This document shows positions 34,455 to 47,900 of a stretch of 64,000 nucleotides of DNA, piece after piece. The notes under the pieces are model-generated. The model was not told where the DNA came from, searched no databases, and worked only from the letters and a program-made list of their open reading frames with translations. This DNA comes from Armillaria gallica. Its lineage: Eukaryota > Basidiomycota > Agaricomycetes > Agaricales > Physalacriaceae. Location of the stretch: NCBI GenBank assembly GCA_037576215.1, contig JBANDB010000005.1, positions 3,224,001 through 3,288,000 on the forward strand, read 5' to 3'. Position 1 is the stretch's first letter, and each line of letters opens with the position of its first letter. The position numbers were made by a program, and so were the translations under genes.

Positions 34455-37400
34455 TTAAAATGCAATTTCGTGACTATGGTGATCTGCATATTTATTTACA
34501 TAGAATGAACGAAAGGCTTCGAGGCTGTCTGTGTGTTTGAGCTCCTGAGGTAAGAAAAATGTCCCATACACTCCTATGAGATGTGCTGCACGAAGAATAG
34601 TATCAAGATGAATAACAGACATCACCCGCTGACCGCCTTCGTCAAGATCAGGCTGTACCACCCACATTCCGGTGTCCTCACATGGTTCATTTCCAACTGC
34701 TGAGAACCATGTTACAAGCGCACATGGATAACAGATGTCATCATGTCGAATGCTAAAAAACAATAGCACCCGAGCCACATGCAGACCATGAAACCCTAGC
34801 AGATTCTCATCTGCTTGCGCAAATACGCAGTCGTAACGTCCAGGTCCTTTTCTCCAAGAATGAGTAGCTCGTATACGCTCGCGCATCATGCCTCCTACCC
34901 CTGAGAGATCACTTGGTGCGTAGAACATAGCAACGGCTGATGTGTAGGTGTATACCTTCCCATGGTAGCGTGGGCATTCTTGGATGGGTATATCATCTAT
35001 TGGGGAACTCTCCCTCTGATTTACCATCTGTTCGTAGAGGAAACGTCATACTAGACTTGGCAGCTGTGGGAGACGGAGATGCTGGGCGAGCAGGCTCAGG
35101 TTGCAGGGGCATTGACATACTGAAAATTGTCAGTACAGATAGTGAACAAAGGAGTCAGACTCACCATAACGACGAGCTAACTTGACCTCACCCAAAATAT
35201 CAGGGCAGACCGTGTTCACACTCCCGCCGTCATCATCCTCGTCTCCACCTTGCTTCTCCTCTGCAGAGGCCCCAAATATCGATCCATCAAGCATACCGCG
35301 TGCTTCAAAGTTCATGTGCGCAGCAGCTAATTTGTCCAAGCGCTCGTTTATGAGTAGTATCTGGCTAAGCGCATTAAATCGGCTTGACCGTCGCCATGGC
35401 TCCTTCACTGCTTTGATATGCATGGATTCTGTAATCGACGAGCAGAGTCCATTAGGCGCACCAAAGTCTTGAATGAGGCGTCGGTAATGCACCACGGAGT
35501 GTTGATGGGGCAGGGAAAAGCCATTGGGACGCACGCCAACATCTCTGAAGATCTCGCGTTCACGATGATACTGAGCAACTGTCTCGTCAATCATGAGAAG
35601 CGAATCCTCATCCAAGACTGAGCATCGAACCAGATAGCAAAATTCAAGAAAGGCTGCAATCGCGCGAACCATCTGCGGTGGGACATGGCCTTCAATAGCT
35701 GGCAGATAAACCTAGGATGGCGCCATGACCATGAGTAATAGTACTATCTGAGATCAACTCATACACACCTTCATCAAGGCTTTCGAGTCATCGCCTGTCC
35801 ACTGCTTGAATCCTCGTCCTTCAGGAAATCGGCACAAGCCTGGAAAAGCAGGAACGGCAGCAATACTGGTAAGAAGTCATCAGCGATGGGTATTTTGAGA
35901 CTATCAGTTATTTTACAACCCACCGGCGGTCGATATCAGCTAATATTTGGGCTGCTTCTTTTTTGTCATTATTTTCGATGATGTACTCCTCAATCCAAGT
36001 AACCAGGTGATCTTTAAATGTTCCCTTAATCCCTTGATGTAGGAGATCAGGCGATAGCAGCTCATGGATGTCAGCACGAGGAAAGCCATGAGTGAACGGC
36101 TGCCAAGAGTACCGTGAGTAACACATGCATCATAAAGAATAGGACACTCTTACCATAATGTTGTCAACAATGCCATAATTATCCCACAGTTCCTGTCGCG
36201 ACATGGCTCCAAAGCATGCTGATGTATGCGCATGAGAACGGTGTGTTGATTCTCCATCAAGATCATCTGGATGTGCCGTGCATCTGACAATTATACTGTG
36301 AGCTCCCCTGACGTCAACACAGAAGATAGTCTCACTTTGCGCACCATCCCTGGACGATGCATGCTAACAAGACCTGCTCGGGATAATCACCGATGTACGG
36401 TCCCAGACCGTAAATGGTTTGACGATAGTGACCATCACCATATCGAACGACTTCTGGTGTCATCATTCCCAGGCGAAGTGATTGAAGGATATAATTGAGA
36501 GAACCATGAAAGAGTTGTCGATGGAATTGACGGAATTCTGGGCTATCGTGGTGCTCCCGATTTGCTGATATTCGTAAGTAAAGCACATATATCATTAGAA
36601 AGCCTCCGCTTACTCTTAGGAATAGAGAGAAAACCACTCAGGGCAACACCATTACGATGGGCCCTACGTACGCCATTGTGAATCAAGCCATTTGACTGAT
36701 ATAAAGGGTAGTATTCATTTTGACCTGTAGCGACGGATACCGTGGTCTTATTGCTGCCTAATATGACAGGACAGAAGGTAGAGTCATGTGTGGTACCGTC
36801 CGCTGCAATTGTATCCTGTATCACGATGTAAGAAGATGCGATGAAATAGATATAGGGATCACGTACCGCTTGTCGCCAGGCCCAGTTTCCTGACATAAAA
36901 TCCTGATAGCGGTGTTTCCCATGCTTATCTTTGACCTGTTTTGGTGCGAAGTCCATCTCATTTGCAAAGTCTGGGTTAGCAAGCTGGCTGTCAAGGATAG
37001 CCTGAGGATCTCTGAACCAGACATCATATGTTGCAGTCTTCCATGGTGCATCATCCTTATCTGGTCCATTATATGAAACTGAGAAGCACTCCCATGAGAC
37101 CGTCCCGAGGGCAGTAGCATCAATTGTTTCATATAGATCATTGACATTAGCGTATGGTGGTGATTGCTCTTCAAGCAGCGTGGTGGCCCATATCTGCAAG
37201 AGATCATTGATCTGGTTGGCGGGCATCTGATTGCGTTGATAAATAAGATCTGCAAGCTCGAATGCTGGCCAGTTCTTGCATGGTGAAAAATCGTTTGCAG
37301 GGGGATACACAAAAGGAGGTGGTGGAGTATTATCAGGTAAAATAGTACCATCCACGTTGCAGGGTTTGCCTAACTAGATTGTTAAAATCATCCACAAGAT

Positions 37401-37800
37401 AAGTATAATATTGTAACATACCATTAATGGTAGGATGATATTTGACTGACTCGCTGGGGAGAAGCTCTGTCTCATTGCCAAGCCGTTCATTATCGCTTTC
37501 AGGAATCGGAGATGGCATGTGACTGCCATGAGACCATACATCTGCCCCAAACTCAGAATCATCACCATTTTCTGCTCCTAAGCCAGTTCTGGCAGCATGC
37601 ACTGGAGATTCATGGGTCATAGAGGGAGGCTGGACTGTGGATTTTGGCAGCCGGGTACTTCGGGTAGAAGGGCCAAAGGATTTAGGAGCAAAGGGGCATG
37701 TCAGACAGTGGAGAGAGTGTCCATGGACAGAAGGAAAGTACTTCTTGCATGCAGGAGCATAAGTACAGGGTATTGTTCTCCATTGAAGTGAATGAGGCAT
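34455..37800 (-). pseudogene. Plavaka-type DNA transposase, eight exons, single in-frame stop
   Basis: Exons 37800-37422, 37369-36614, 36564-36336, 36283-36154, 36099-35924, 35875-35770, 35711-35165 and 35119-34455 have GT-AG introns of 46-59 nt. They add to 2988 bases, exactly 996 codons. Family signatures run in order: an N-terminal Cys/His finger (CTYAPACKKYFPSVHGH), NGKPC region, DFMSGNWAWRQ, CPVILGSNKTTVSVATG, NGVRRAHRNGV, YGLGPYIGDYPEQVLL, FPRADIHELLSPDLLHQGIK, DIDRR, FCYLVRCSVLDEDSL, FSLPHQHSVVHY and FYAPSDLSGVGGM. Plavaka elements are cut-and-paste transposons abundant in Agaricomycetes. The only lesion seen is TGA at 35046-35048, where relatives have arginine, as CGA to TGA deamination would produce. 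Confidence 0.85.
35046..35048 (-). other. Premature TGA in Plavaka exon 8
   Basis: It lies between PQLPSLV and RFLYEQM in the continuous exon-8 frame. It is the single interruption in 996 codons and is a CpG-to-TpG-type change by context (TGACGT on the coding strand). Confidence 0.75.
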
Positions 37801-37955
37801 AGTTCATGCACAAGCAAAATGGTCAGAAAATAGCAGTGGAGAGCACAGCCAACAGAGAAAGCAGATGTGATTGAGGCAAAATATTTTCCCTATCTGTTCA
37901 AAGTTGAAAACCAACCAACGTCAAAGAGTGCCAAACAGTCTCTTTTTCCCCCACC
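37801..37955. promoter_or_regulatory. Divergent promoter region
   Basis: 155 bp separate the start codons of the Plavaka gene (minus) and the companion gene (plus). The plus side has a pyrimidine tract (CTCTTTTTCCCCCACC) just before its ATG. No core promoter motif is certain. Confidence 0.4.
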
Positions 37956-40498
37956 ATGGCCAAGTCGAAGAAGCTGCTAGCACTGCCTCCCACTATGGTT
38001 GCTGCCTCCTGCATGAATACATGTCTCAAGAACAAAGATCAGCATCCTTGTGTCATGGACGATTGGGAGAATCCCAATGATACGGAGACTGGTGCAGAGA
38101 GGTTGAAGCGATGCAAGGAAAAGAAGACTCAGAATGTGGCAGTTCAGAAGTAGCGGGAGAAAGGTAAAGTTCAAGTTGCTATTATTGAAGACAAAATGTG
38201 CTGTGAAGATGTGGCATGAGAGTTAACTGCCAATCACCCGATGGTCACGACAAGGGTGGCAAAGAGAGTGGTTAAGGGCACGAAAGGTATAGTGTATGCA
38301 TATTCATGTTCTGTGTCATTACTGATTGATTTTGTAGAATCTGTAACCCCAGCAGACAGTGAAAGCTCAATGCCATCGTCTAAAGAACCTGAGAGTAGCG
38401 GTGAGAACATAGCCCAACAATTTATGACTTATAGTTGATGTACCTCTGAATCTTCATTTTAAGATGCTCCCACTCAAGTCCAGACTGTCCAGTTACCTGG
38501 CAATAGCGAAAAGCAAACACGTGTCAGAACACAGCAGAAGAGTGAGCTCTCACATCTAATTTCCCTTGCTATTACTGGAGTCTGACATGTTACCATTAGC
38601 TGCAGAGTCAAAAGCGAACAACAATACCTTGTCAGAGGGATCTGGCGAGGATTCAAGTGTGTATGAACCAGATGCGATACAAGAAGAAGAGGCATCATCG
38701 GAGGGTGAAGTAGAGAACAAGGATGCTGACTCACATGTGACCACTGTGACCACAAAGAAGACTAACACAAAAGGCAAGAAAAACAAGACCGCAGTCCGGT
38801 CTTCAATTGCATCTCTTCGTGCAACTAACAACACTACTGGTACTCCCTCAGTCAAGTGCAAGGCGGAGGATGACAGTCATGAAAGGTAAGAGCACTTCCT
38901 TCAATGTACTAGTGCTCACTCGTTTCAATCCAGTATTACCGTGGCCGATTCCAAAAAGCCAAGCAAGAAACAGAAGTCAGGTGTCACAGCCCAGGCAAAA
39001 GGTGACAAAGGGGGACTTGTTGCTGGCTGGACAAGTCAGAAGAAGGCTGCTCAGTGTACGTACACCCAGTTATGTGTATTGGCCACTGACTTTTTGTTGC
39101 AGAGGCAGAGCCTGAAAATGATTTCTTGGTACAACCAGGAGGGCCGGTTGGCGAGGATGAAGATCCTTGCATTGAATATTTAGACATCATAAAGGCTGAG
39201 CCATCAGATGGCATGGTACCACATGTACATCAATTATATCTGCTATTTCCTGGTTCTACGACTGACATTGGTTCTAGTCTATCATCGAGATCACTGCAAA
39301 GGAGAAAATCCCTGCTACAGCCAGGGAAGCACATGGTGGCAAGCCCAAGTGGCAGCAAACGCACCTCCCTAAGGAAATGGGCCTGCTCTTCACCACCAAG
39401 CTCATCCCATATGCATGTGAACATCTCCTTGGTGCTGCGGCTAATCCCTGGGTACCTCTCACTGTCCAGGAGATTCAGAACACTGTGGATACTGTCTTTG
39501 GCAAGGACCAGTTTGAAGTTGCTGGCAAGGGTGCGATTGCTGGTCTGGTTCGTCTCATCCTTATGGTTTGGTATACGTGCTAACAAGAAAATGCTAGTTG
39601 AGCTATTGTTTAACGGATGTGCATCACTCATTTGCGGTTGTGGTGGTCAAATGTACCGAAAAATTCTTCAAAGATTACTCTGATGAGCTGTCATCACCTG
39701 AACTCCAAGCAGAGTTTATCGAATGGTTTGTTGCCCCTAGTGGCAAGGCATGCACTGTGCCTTTCATGTGGGAAACCTGGGGGAATGGTTCTGATGTTTC
39801 AGTGAGTCTTTGGCCACTCTGTAGCTGTGTAGACGTTACATGATCGTCTGTTTTACTCTCCAGGGACTGTTCCATCATCCGCTGATTGTGGATACTCTGG
39901 CTCAAGCCCATTTCAGCAACATCATAGCGATTTTGGATCCGAAAAGTGTGACTCGACCGATTGGGGCTATCTTGCTTACAATTCAAGTGGTACGACTTCC
40001 GGTCCACATGTTTTCTCTCTACTTATCTCAACTGGATAGGTCGAGCGAGCCCTATCTATGTGGTCAACGGGTTCCTTTATCAGTGATGCACCTGAGTTCT
40101 CTCAGCAGAACTACGATGATTTCACAGAGACCCAACCTGTCAGCATCGAAGAATGGGCAAAGCGAGGCAATTCCGCAAAGATGAAGACCATCAAGATCAA
40201 ACGTGTGACATGATGGCTCAAAACATTGAACACCTAGACGGATGCAAAGTGGGAGGCTCTTTTGGTGGATGTGAAGAAAGCGGTTGAGGAGAGTATTCCA
40301 AAGAAGTGTTGTGGGAGTTCTGGGCATTCTTCATCACCCATCGAGATCATTGAAGAGGATTTGGATGATGAAATTCTGGTGTCTGACCCTCCTGATGTGC
40401 CTGAAGTGGAGGAAATGGACGTGAATGAACTGGGCAATGGTGACATGGAAACTGCCAGTAGCACCCCAGGTGATACAAGTGTTCCTGATGATGAGTAG
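37956..40498 (+). pseudogene. Companion gene of the Plavaka element, expanded Agaricomycete-type family
   Basis: Start MAKSKKLLALPPTMVAASC at 37956. An acidic and lysine-rich low-complexity N-terminal half (about 38240-38890) is split by introns with GTAAGAG or GTATAG donors. A conserved C-terminal half follows: FTTKLIPYACEHLLGAAANP, WVPLTVQEIQNTVDTVFGKD, GLFHHPLIVDTLAQAHF and RPIGAILLTIQVVR-type text, then an acidic tail ending SVPDDE. This pattern recalls a large family of unnamed proteins in Agaricomycete genomes, many near transposons. In-frame stops near 38151, 38216 and 40211 suggest it is dead, though a few could lie in unrecognised introns. Function is unknown. Divergent placement next to the transposase suggests an accessory protein of the element. 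Confidence 0.5.
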
Positions 40499-40591
40499 AA
40501 TAGAATAGATATTATCCACTGAGCAATAAATACAGTGATTTTATGGCATCTTTCACTGCTTGATTGAACTTGTCTTCAAAGCCATCGGGAT

Positions 40592-40640
40592 CTTATCAAG
40601 ATGAAATTGATCTTGTCAGGACAAATTTCATCTTGATAAG
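40592..40640. repeat. Perfect 16-bp inverted repeat (hairpin)
   Basis: CTTATCAAGATGAAAT at 40592-40607 and its exact reverse complement at 40625-40640 flank a 17-nt loop, about 95 bp past the companion gene stop. It could be a 3' processing structure or part of the transposon subterminal repeats. Confidence 0.8.
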
Positions 40641-40882
40641 AACATGTACCTACCTTTCGCAAGACATGTCATCTTTTTGTCTTTGCTGTCTTATCTGTCT
40701 TGCCCAAGACACGAAAGACATGAAAGATGTTTTTGCTGTTTTTCTGATGAGACACGTCAGACGATGGTGGTAAAAGGGAAGAAAAAGTTGTTTGGAATTT
40801 GATTGGATGGCATGATTATATTAGGCTCATGCACCAGCCACCTTTGGTAAGCACACGTGGCTTTGCTGATCATGGTTACTGA

Positions 40883-41333
40883 AGAGACTGGGCAAATTGG
40901 AGACACTTTTGGGGGTCACACTTTTGTGACACTGGACTTGGAAAAATTTGCTTTGTCGGCAGCTGGAATGCCTCTTTCCTCTGCACCTGGCACTGACTAT
41001 TCAAGTGTTATACATTCATGTGATCCAAACTAGCCCACATAATGATTTTTAAGTGTGAATTGCCCTTCAGAGCTGCATATTTGCTCCCAGATTAGTTGCC
41101 CACTGAAACAACTTCAAATTTCAGAAAATTCATGGAATAAATTTTAGAACAGCAGAAAACAACAATATAATGTGTACTTAGCATGTATTGTACCATTTAT
41201 AAGCTGTAGTGGGGTTGTTGAGGCAGGGTGGCCAGCGAGCATGCACAGGAAGAGGAGATCAATGAAATTTTTCTAAATCCAATGTCACATTTTGGCGGGG
41301 CCCCCAAAAGTGTCTCTGAATTGCCCAGTCCCT
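40883..41333. mobile_element. MITE-like TIR element (451 bp)
   Basis: The left end reads AGAGACTGGGCAAATTGGAG then ACACTTTTGGGGG. The right end on the opposite strand reads AGGGACTGGGCAATTCAGAG then ACACTTTTGGGGG. Similarity continues with TGTGACA, TGGA and GAAAAATTT to give arms of about 70 bp. There is no coding capacity. A target duplication was not resolved. Confidence 0.75.
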
Positions 41334-44300
41334 TCACAAGCTAAACTTCACTGACCAAATAAACAACCAAACAAATAATTTGCCAAACAACCCATATAGG
41401 GAATAAGGCTTGTGAACAGGACTGGCTAGTGAGTCTAGCTTCTCCCAGGATCTTCTTTTTTTGCTCGTATTTCCTTCAGGTCACTGTCGATTCATTACTC
41501 GTGCAACATTTGATATATGAGTGTGTTTATTTATCTGATGTGCTTTACCTGGTATCGTTGAGTTTATCGTTGCTGGTCTATCAATTTTGGTTTTTCCTCT
41601 TGTACTCTGTGTGCTGCTAAGTATGACACGTACCAATGTGTCTGATGTGTGCCCTCCCTGATTTCATGACTGTATCTTCTGCCTTGATATAAATCTCTGC
41701 TGAAACAATAAGCTTGTCAGAATAAGAATGTGCACTCCTGTGGTACCCACAATCCAAATTTGTAATGGTTTTGTACGTCTAATGAGTGAAATTCACTACA
41801 AAAGAATTTTTTGATTTACATTTGTTTCATGAGATATATACTGCTACGGTACATTGAGCAGCAAGCTACAGGATGCTACGGCACAGTACATTACCATTGC
41901 AGTGAGCTATGCCCACTACATGACTCAAGTAGTGCTATGTAGCACTGGCACAGGGCTACGTAGCAAAAGGCCTTTTTCCTGATGAGTATGTCTACGTACA
42001 ATCATGCATACTGGTGGCCTTTCCCATGAGCTAAGGGGATACTAGCACTTCTTGAGGGACATGGGGGAAAACTCAATGCAGCAGATAATTATATGCCCAC
42101 CTATCTAATGACTGCCTACCTACCCAATGAGTTCAGAGTACATCTTAGTACACCTTTAGGTAGCTGTACAGCAAGCACTTCAAGCTTTGACCACCAGTCT
42201 CTCTATATCCCCTCTGCATCTTTCAACAAGAGGATTCTGAACCCTTCCCAGCACAAAGCCACCAAAGCTTATGACCGTTCTTAGCATTCCACCCAGCCAA
42301 CTCTAACAGTTGACATGCTCACCAACCTCAAGGTTGTGAATTCTGTAACAGGTATAAGGATATCTTTGTTAATACTGCATGTTATAGTGGATTGGCAAGG
42401 AAATGTGGATGTCTTGCAAGGCTGCCTAGCTTGGCCAATATGTTATCATGAGTCCCTTCACCAAAAATGATGTTCAGAATTTTCTGATTTACCTGCAGAA
42501 GTTCTACATGCAAACTGCCCGTTCCCTCTGTTTCACAATGTAAACATCTGCATCTACCTGTTAACATTTAATCCCAACTTTGTCAAGGCAATAAATCTTA
42601 TTGTGCCAAGGTCTGGAGCTCAGTAGGAGCCCAGGTGACAGTGACATGAGCAAGGCTAAAAGTGTCTTCCCATTGGCTGGTCCTTCTCCTGCACTGGGTC
42701 TCCCTTCCTCCCAGCCCATCCCCTCTTCCCACTGAAGTGCCTTTCAAATTGAGGATCCTCTGCCGTTGAATGCAGTACTAACCAAGGAATCTCCACAAAA
42801 CATCGACGAGATAAGGGATCTTCTGTAAGTGTGTGTCTTTGAATGAAGAAAGCTTTTGCTGGGTGAAGAGACTAGGAATATTAGTAATTGAGAGGACAGG
42901 TCTGCGATGTCCTGTCCATCTCATTTCCCAGCCATTTGTCCCTTCCCTGCCTTCGCGTTATTGGAGTATCTGTTGATGATACATGTAGGCTGTCAATATA
43001 TGCAAATTGACTCTAGTGCAACCTACAAGTATGGCTATGAGGCTCCTATGGTTCCATTTCTCCCCCCATACATATTGTGGTTTACTGTCCAGCTACTTTA
43101 CTTATTCTCTATTCTGTGTGCTTACCATTCATACTGCCCATCTTTTCTGTGTTACTTATTATCTTCATTTACACTTATTTCTATGTGTGAATTAGAACTT
43201 GATGTATTGGATACTTATATAATTACACAGAATGCAATGTTGATCTTGACTCAGTATGTGTGTTAGTTATATTGGTGCAGCATAGAACTAGTTAAGATGC
43301 CCCAAAACACATCCATGATTGCTTCATGCCACTCTCATGAATGTGCATAGATGTATGCACCATTCCCGACACCTGCTGACTCTGCAATAGTCAATTCTGC
43401 ATGACTGAGACAACTGGACACATAAGGAACAGCCACAGTAGTGATACTAAGCGCTCTTTGATCAGCTGAAATACAAGGATGCTGATAGAAGTGAAGAGGA
43501 ATGTTAAGAATCAGGGTATTTAGAGTAATACATGAAGTAATGAATACTTGAGTAAAACCCAAGTTGTGAGCAAAGATGTCCTAAAGCCAACTTCCAACTA
43601 CCAAGAGGGATCTGATATGTGTGCTAACAAGCACTAGGCATAGTTGGGAAGCAGTTGATTGGCAAGCACTAGGTGTAACTGATCAGGAATGCTTAAATCA
43701 CACAGTTAAGTGGACATTTGAAGATGGGTAAAGATTAGATTAAGATCTTTAATACAATTTATCTATGAGTTTATATACTAAGGGAGGGTTTGAGTCATTA
43801 TTATTCTACAATGTTCCATTATAATCTAGTATTGGTATGAAGAATCGAGAAAGTAACAGAAAGTAATAGAAAATACAAGTGAGTCACTGTTAAGACCAAG
43901 AAGGCCGAGTATGGGCATGTGTTGACTCATGCACCAAGTCAATGGATAGGTGAAATCCATAACAAGGAAATCTGGGGAAGAGAAACATCAAACACTAAAG
44001 GAAGATAAAGGCAAGAATTTGGATGGCTCATGTAGCGGTGAAGGGTAAGAACATGCCATGGTTTCTGCCCAGTAGCTGTTGGTGTTCTCAACCATCAATG
44101 CCATCATGTAGCTGCCAGCTTGGAAAGTCTGACATTCAGTAAGGATATGCCGGTCCAAGGTGTGGTGGAGAGAATGGCAAATGCAAGATGCTTTTTGAAG
44201 ATGAGAGCACTGTCTTTGAGCTGAATGTGCAACCCTTAGGATGCCAACTACCCTCAGCATGGAGATGCTGTCTCAAGGCCATTCCTACATCCTCTTCCAC

Positions 44301-44587
44301 CAAAAACCACTGTATTGATGCATTATCTGAGTGCAGTTCAAGTTGAGGAGCCACAAGTACAAATAAAGGGATTTCTGCATCAAGAAATTGAAGAAAAAAA
44401 AAAACATGATGAAGGGACAGGTTTTGGTGAGTGTACCTGTCTTCAATAGAGAAATGCCCTTCGTTTCATAGGCAAATATAAGCAAGGTAGGTGAATGAAA
44501 AGGGCAGCATGTTAAGTGATTGTGGTAGTAAGGGCAAAGAGGGATGGCAGGCATCTCTGTTGTTGTATAGGGGAGAGGGTTACAAGT
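41334..44587. other. AT-rich region, no gene recognised
   Basis: Frames are short and either hydrophobic (42907-43266 plus) or low-complexity. An A-run of 13 lies at 44393-44405. Around 41840-41960 many ACGGTACA, GCTACGG and TACGTAGC words occur, distantly like 33300-33430 in inverted orientation. I see no supported gene. Confidence 0.4.
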
Positions 44588-45892
44588 GTTGACAGAAGGT
44601 TCGCTACAAGGAAGTAGGTCGATGATACACCATCTATATGTTCACATCTAGATTTTGTGATTTTATAATATACTATTGCATATCTACCTTACATTAGTGA
44701 TACTTAGAGGACTATAGCTGAGGCTTCGAGCTGATAGTTAGACTAGTATGCAACTAGTAGAGCTAGGACTTAGATGTGATACTACTAGTGGGTTTAATCT
44801 ATCAGCTGGCCATACTAGTGACTTGAATGCTAGCAGGGCTAAATGAATATAGCCACTAGCGGACAAGTAACGCGACTAGCACACCCAACAAGAGGCAGAG
44901 GACACAAATCTCATGAAGTTCAGTCACTAGCAGACCGATCTAGGCACAAACACCTAAGTCAGGTTAACTAGTCATGCAGCAATCTCGAAGCAGGACTTAG
45001 AAATGAATTAGCAATGGATTAACCTTGCAGCAGATCCAACTAGTGCGATACTGATCTATTACAATCAAGACTAGTATAGCTGGGCTGCGCCTTCGATCAC
45101 GATCGACAGCTGCTACAGGCACATTCACCGGCCTAGTCATTTATCCTTGACACTAGTGGAGCATTGCTGCACCAAGGAATACAGAATACAACCACTAGTG
45201 GAGCTCCTAGGCTCACTAGTCAGCAAGCGACTGTTTTTAGACCAACTATTGCATGATTATTCACCATTACTCATGACTAGCCAAGAAATCCTTATCAATA
45301 ATACTCCTCTAGTCAGTTATTTATATCTTGATTGTACCTTGATTGCCAGTATATAAGTAGTAGAATAGGCTCACATGTGGCTCAGGCAAGCCATCCCCGC
45401 AATTGTGACCTACTAGTCAGTATCTAGTGCTTCAATTAAAGGCTTTTGTACTTAACCTCGATGAAGCGGCTGCTAGTTGCTAAGTTACCCATAGCATTGA
45501 GTGAATAGAAGTATCTTAGAGCAATCTTTTGTGTCCTGCAAAGGCCAAGAGTGTTTTGAAGTTAGTTCAAGTGAGTTCTCGAAGTTTAAAGTATTATTCT
45601 TAGGCCAAGAGCACCACTAGTCTGCCTAGAAAGCAACTAGTCAAGTGTTTATTCACTTGTAAGACATTATAGGGCCAAGAGAGCCACTAGTTTGAAGCAG
45701 TCCCAGTCAGAGTGATGCAGTAGCTCAAGTCGAGTCACTATTCATCCAATTGTGTCTTACCAACCCTGCTAGTGTGAATAGTACGCTTGTATAGCTCACT
45801 AGTAATGAAATAAAATATCTTTAAACAACTTTTCTTGATTATTGAAGTCTGCAGAGTGCTTCTATCATACTCGAAACACCTGAATTCAATAC
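44588..45892 (+). repeat. LTR-like block saturated with ACTAGT
   Basis: It begins TGTTGACAG and ends CAATACA, followed at once by TTGGTGATAAGTG, a plausible primer-binding-site position. A TATATAAG box lies near 45352 and an AATAAAAT signal near 45809, as in the U3-R-U5 layout of an LTR. About fifteen ACTAGT hexamers and some 25 CTAG cores fall between 44740 and 45810. No second copy was found in the window, so a solo LTR or a truncated element is meant. Confidence 0.4.
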
Positions 45893-47900
45893 ATTGGTGA
45901 TAAGTGTAGAGTTAGTGATTGGTTTAGTGTTGTTGGTGTTCATTGCCAGCCTCTAGTCCATTTGCCACTTGCTGTTAGTGAGCACATCATCGAGAACAAA
46001 GTCCATCGAGTGCTAGAGGTGTTTCGCTGAAATGTGTCATTGATCCAGTGTTGGATGTGCAAGGGCTAGAGGTCATGAATCTTGGTACCTAACTGCAAGC
46101 ATTACCGACCATGGCCACTTGCATCAGACACAAAGCTGATAGACTGTTTAGTTTGTGATGAATAACAAATAACATAGTGTATACACCTTGAACAAACACT
46201 GAAAAGGTGTCCCCTTGAGGATTATGCTGGACCTGTAAAAGAGCCTGTTAGATTATGGATTGCTATATTTAGAAGTTCATGCTTGCATGAATCTTCTGGC
46301 TCGTTCTCCCCATATTTCCTAGGACACTTACTCATTAATTAGTGATATATTATTCATATTTTCTAGTACATTCTACATATTTTTGTAGTATAAAAGCTAT
46401 GTAGTTAATAGGGCATTGCTAGCACAATTGCCATAAACACTAGTTCCTATTCCACTCACCTGTGAACTGCAAGTTCTCACAGAGCCTTGATGAGAAAGAA
46501 GAAGAGGAGTAAAGTGGCAGGCTCACTCAGAGGTTAATAAAAATTTGTACTCTGCAGATATCATGCATAAGGCAGATAGTTGTTCACTACCTTCTGTGCC
46601 CATCTCAAATTCCAGCTCCTGTAAATGAGGTGTTCTCCATGGTAAGGTGTCCAGCAGTTTCATTGATGCTTATGCCTCAGTCATGGCATGATTCCAGAGT
46701 GATAGTGAACGGAAAATAGAGAGCAACCAGCAAGAGTGGGTTACAGCACAGCCACCACATCTGCAAGTCCAAAAAAGGCAGTCAACGCTCATCATGACTG
46801 TCATCTTCATCACAAAGTATTCTTCTCTCTTTGGGCTTCAAGCTCAGCTTTCATGCTCAAATATTCAATCTCAAACTCAAAACTCAGAGCTGTTCCTCAA
46901 AGCACCAGTGGTAGCTGACAATAATAACAGTGACTCCCTACACTCAACTTGTCTACCATCCCTGCTACCCACCAAGCTTCACCTTGTTGCCCTCTTCTAT
47001 GCCACAGTTGCTCTCAGTAGTGTCGTGCTTTTCAAATATTCACAGATGCTGTGATTCATTTCCATGTTGGTTCAATTTTTCACCTCCTAATCATGTACCA
47101 AAATTTCTCCACAGTCATCTCTCCTTATCCTTTCCATTGGTTAATCCTGGAACAGGTCCAGCAGGCAACTTGCAGTGTCTGTTGGGAAGTGAAGGCTCCT
47201 CCATCTTTGAGATCTGCATAACATCCCAATCACACTCTTCTCAAATGATGCCTAAGACACACCTTGTCTGTGTTTTGGCGTAATGATGAGAACCATATCT
47301 GAGTATGGCTTTTGACATACGACAAGATAACTAATGACACATCTCATACCCTGAAAACTGCCATGTCTGCATTTGGCATAATGGCAAGACACATGTTTCA
47401 GTGGCATGATTAGTCCAGCTCGATAGCCAAACTACATCATACTTTCTCAGAACATTTCTGATCTTGACACCCTCCAGCTCTTGTCCTCAAGCATTCTCTG
47501 AGAACAAGTAGCATGACTGGAGATTTCACCGAGTATACGCTAGGACAGGTTCATGATCTTGGTTGCCAGGTTCATGTTCCTCAAAAAGTTCTTGCCTAAT
47601 CTTGACTTACATGCCTGCTGTTCTAGTGTATGCCATTGATAGAGAGCCTTGAATCTCATATTTGAATCCCAGTCTGCAAAACAGATATCTAACCAAAAGT
47701 AGCATAGCGCAACAATCACCTCCTGCACTTCACAAGGAAGTTGGATTCAATGTCAATATCTGCATTACAAAACATGGAAGCATGGCTGATGATGAGAAAT
47801 ACCATCAATAAGTATCCATATGCAATGAACAACAAAGTTGGTTCAGTCCTTGATCTTGTAACAACCTACTCACCTATCACTAGATCAACTTCATGCTAGT
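45893..47900. other. Decayed sequence downstream of the LTR-like block
   Basis: Fragments of open frame occur (46736-47283 plus, 47540-47728 minus) but no domain was recognised. AAGCTCAGCTTTCATGCTCA near 46840 is low-complexity. CpG is rare. Confidence 0.35.

Noticed and set aside
38474..39631. Minus-strand frames opposite the companion gene
   Set aside because: They mirror the plus-strand exons, which have consistent donors, acceptors and conserved motifs.
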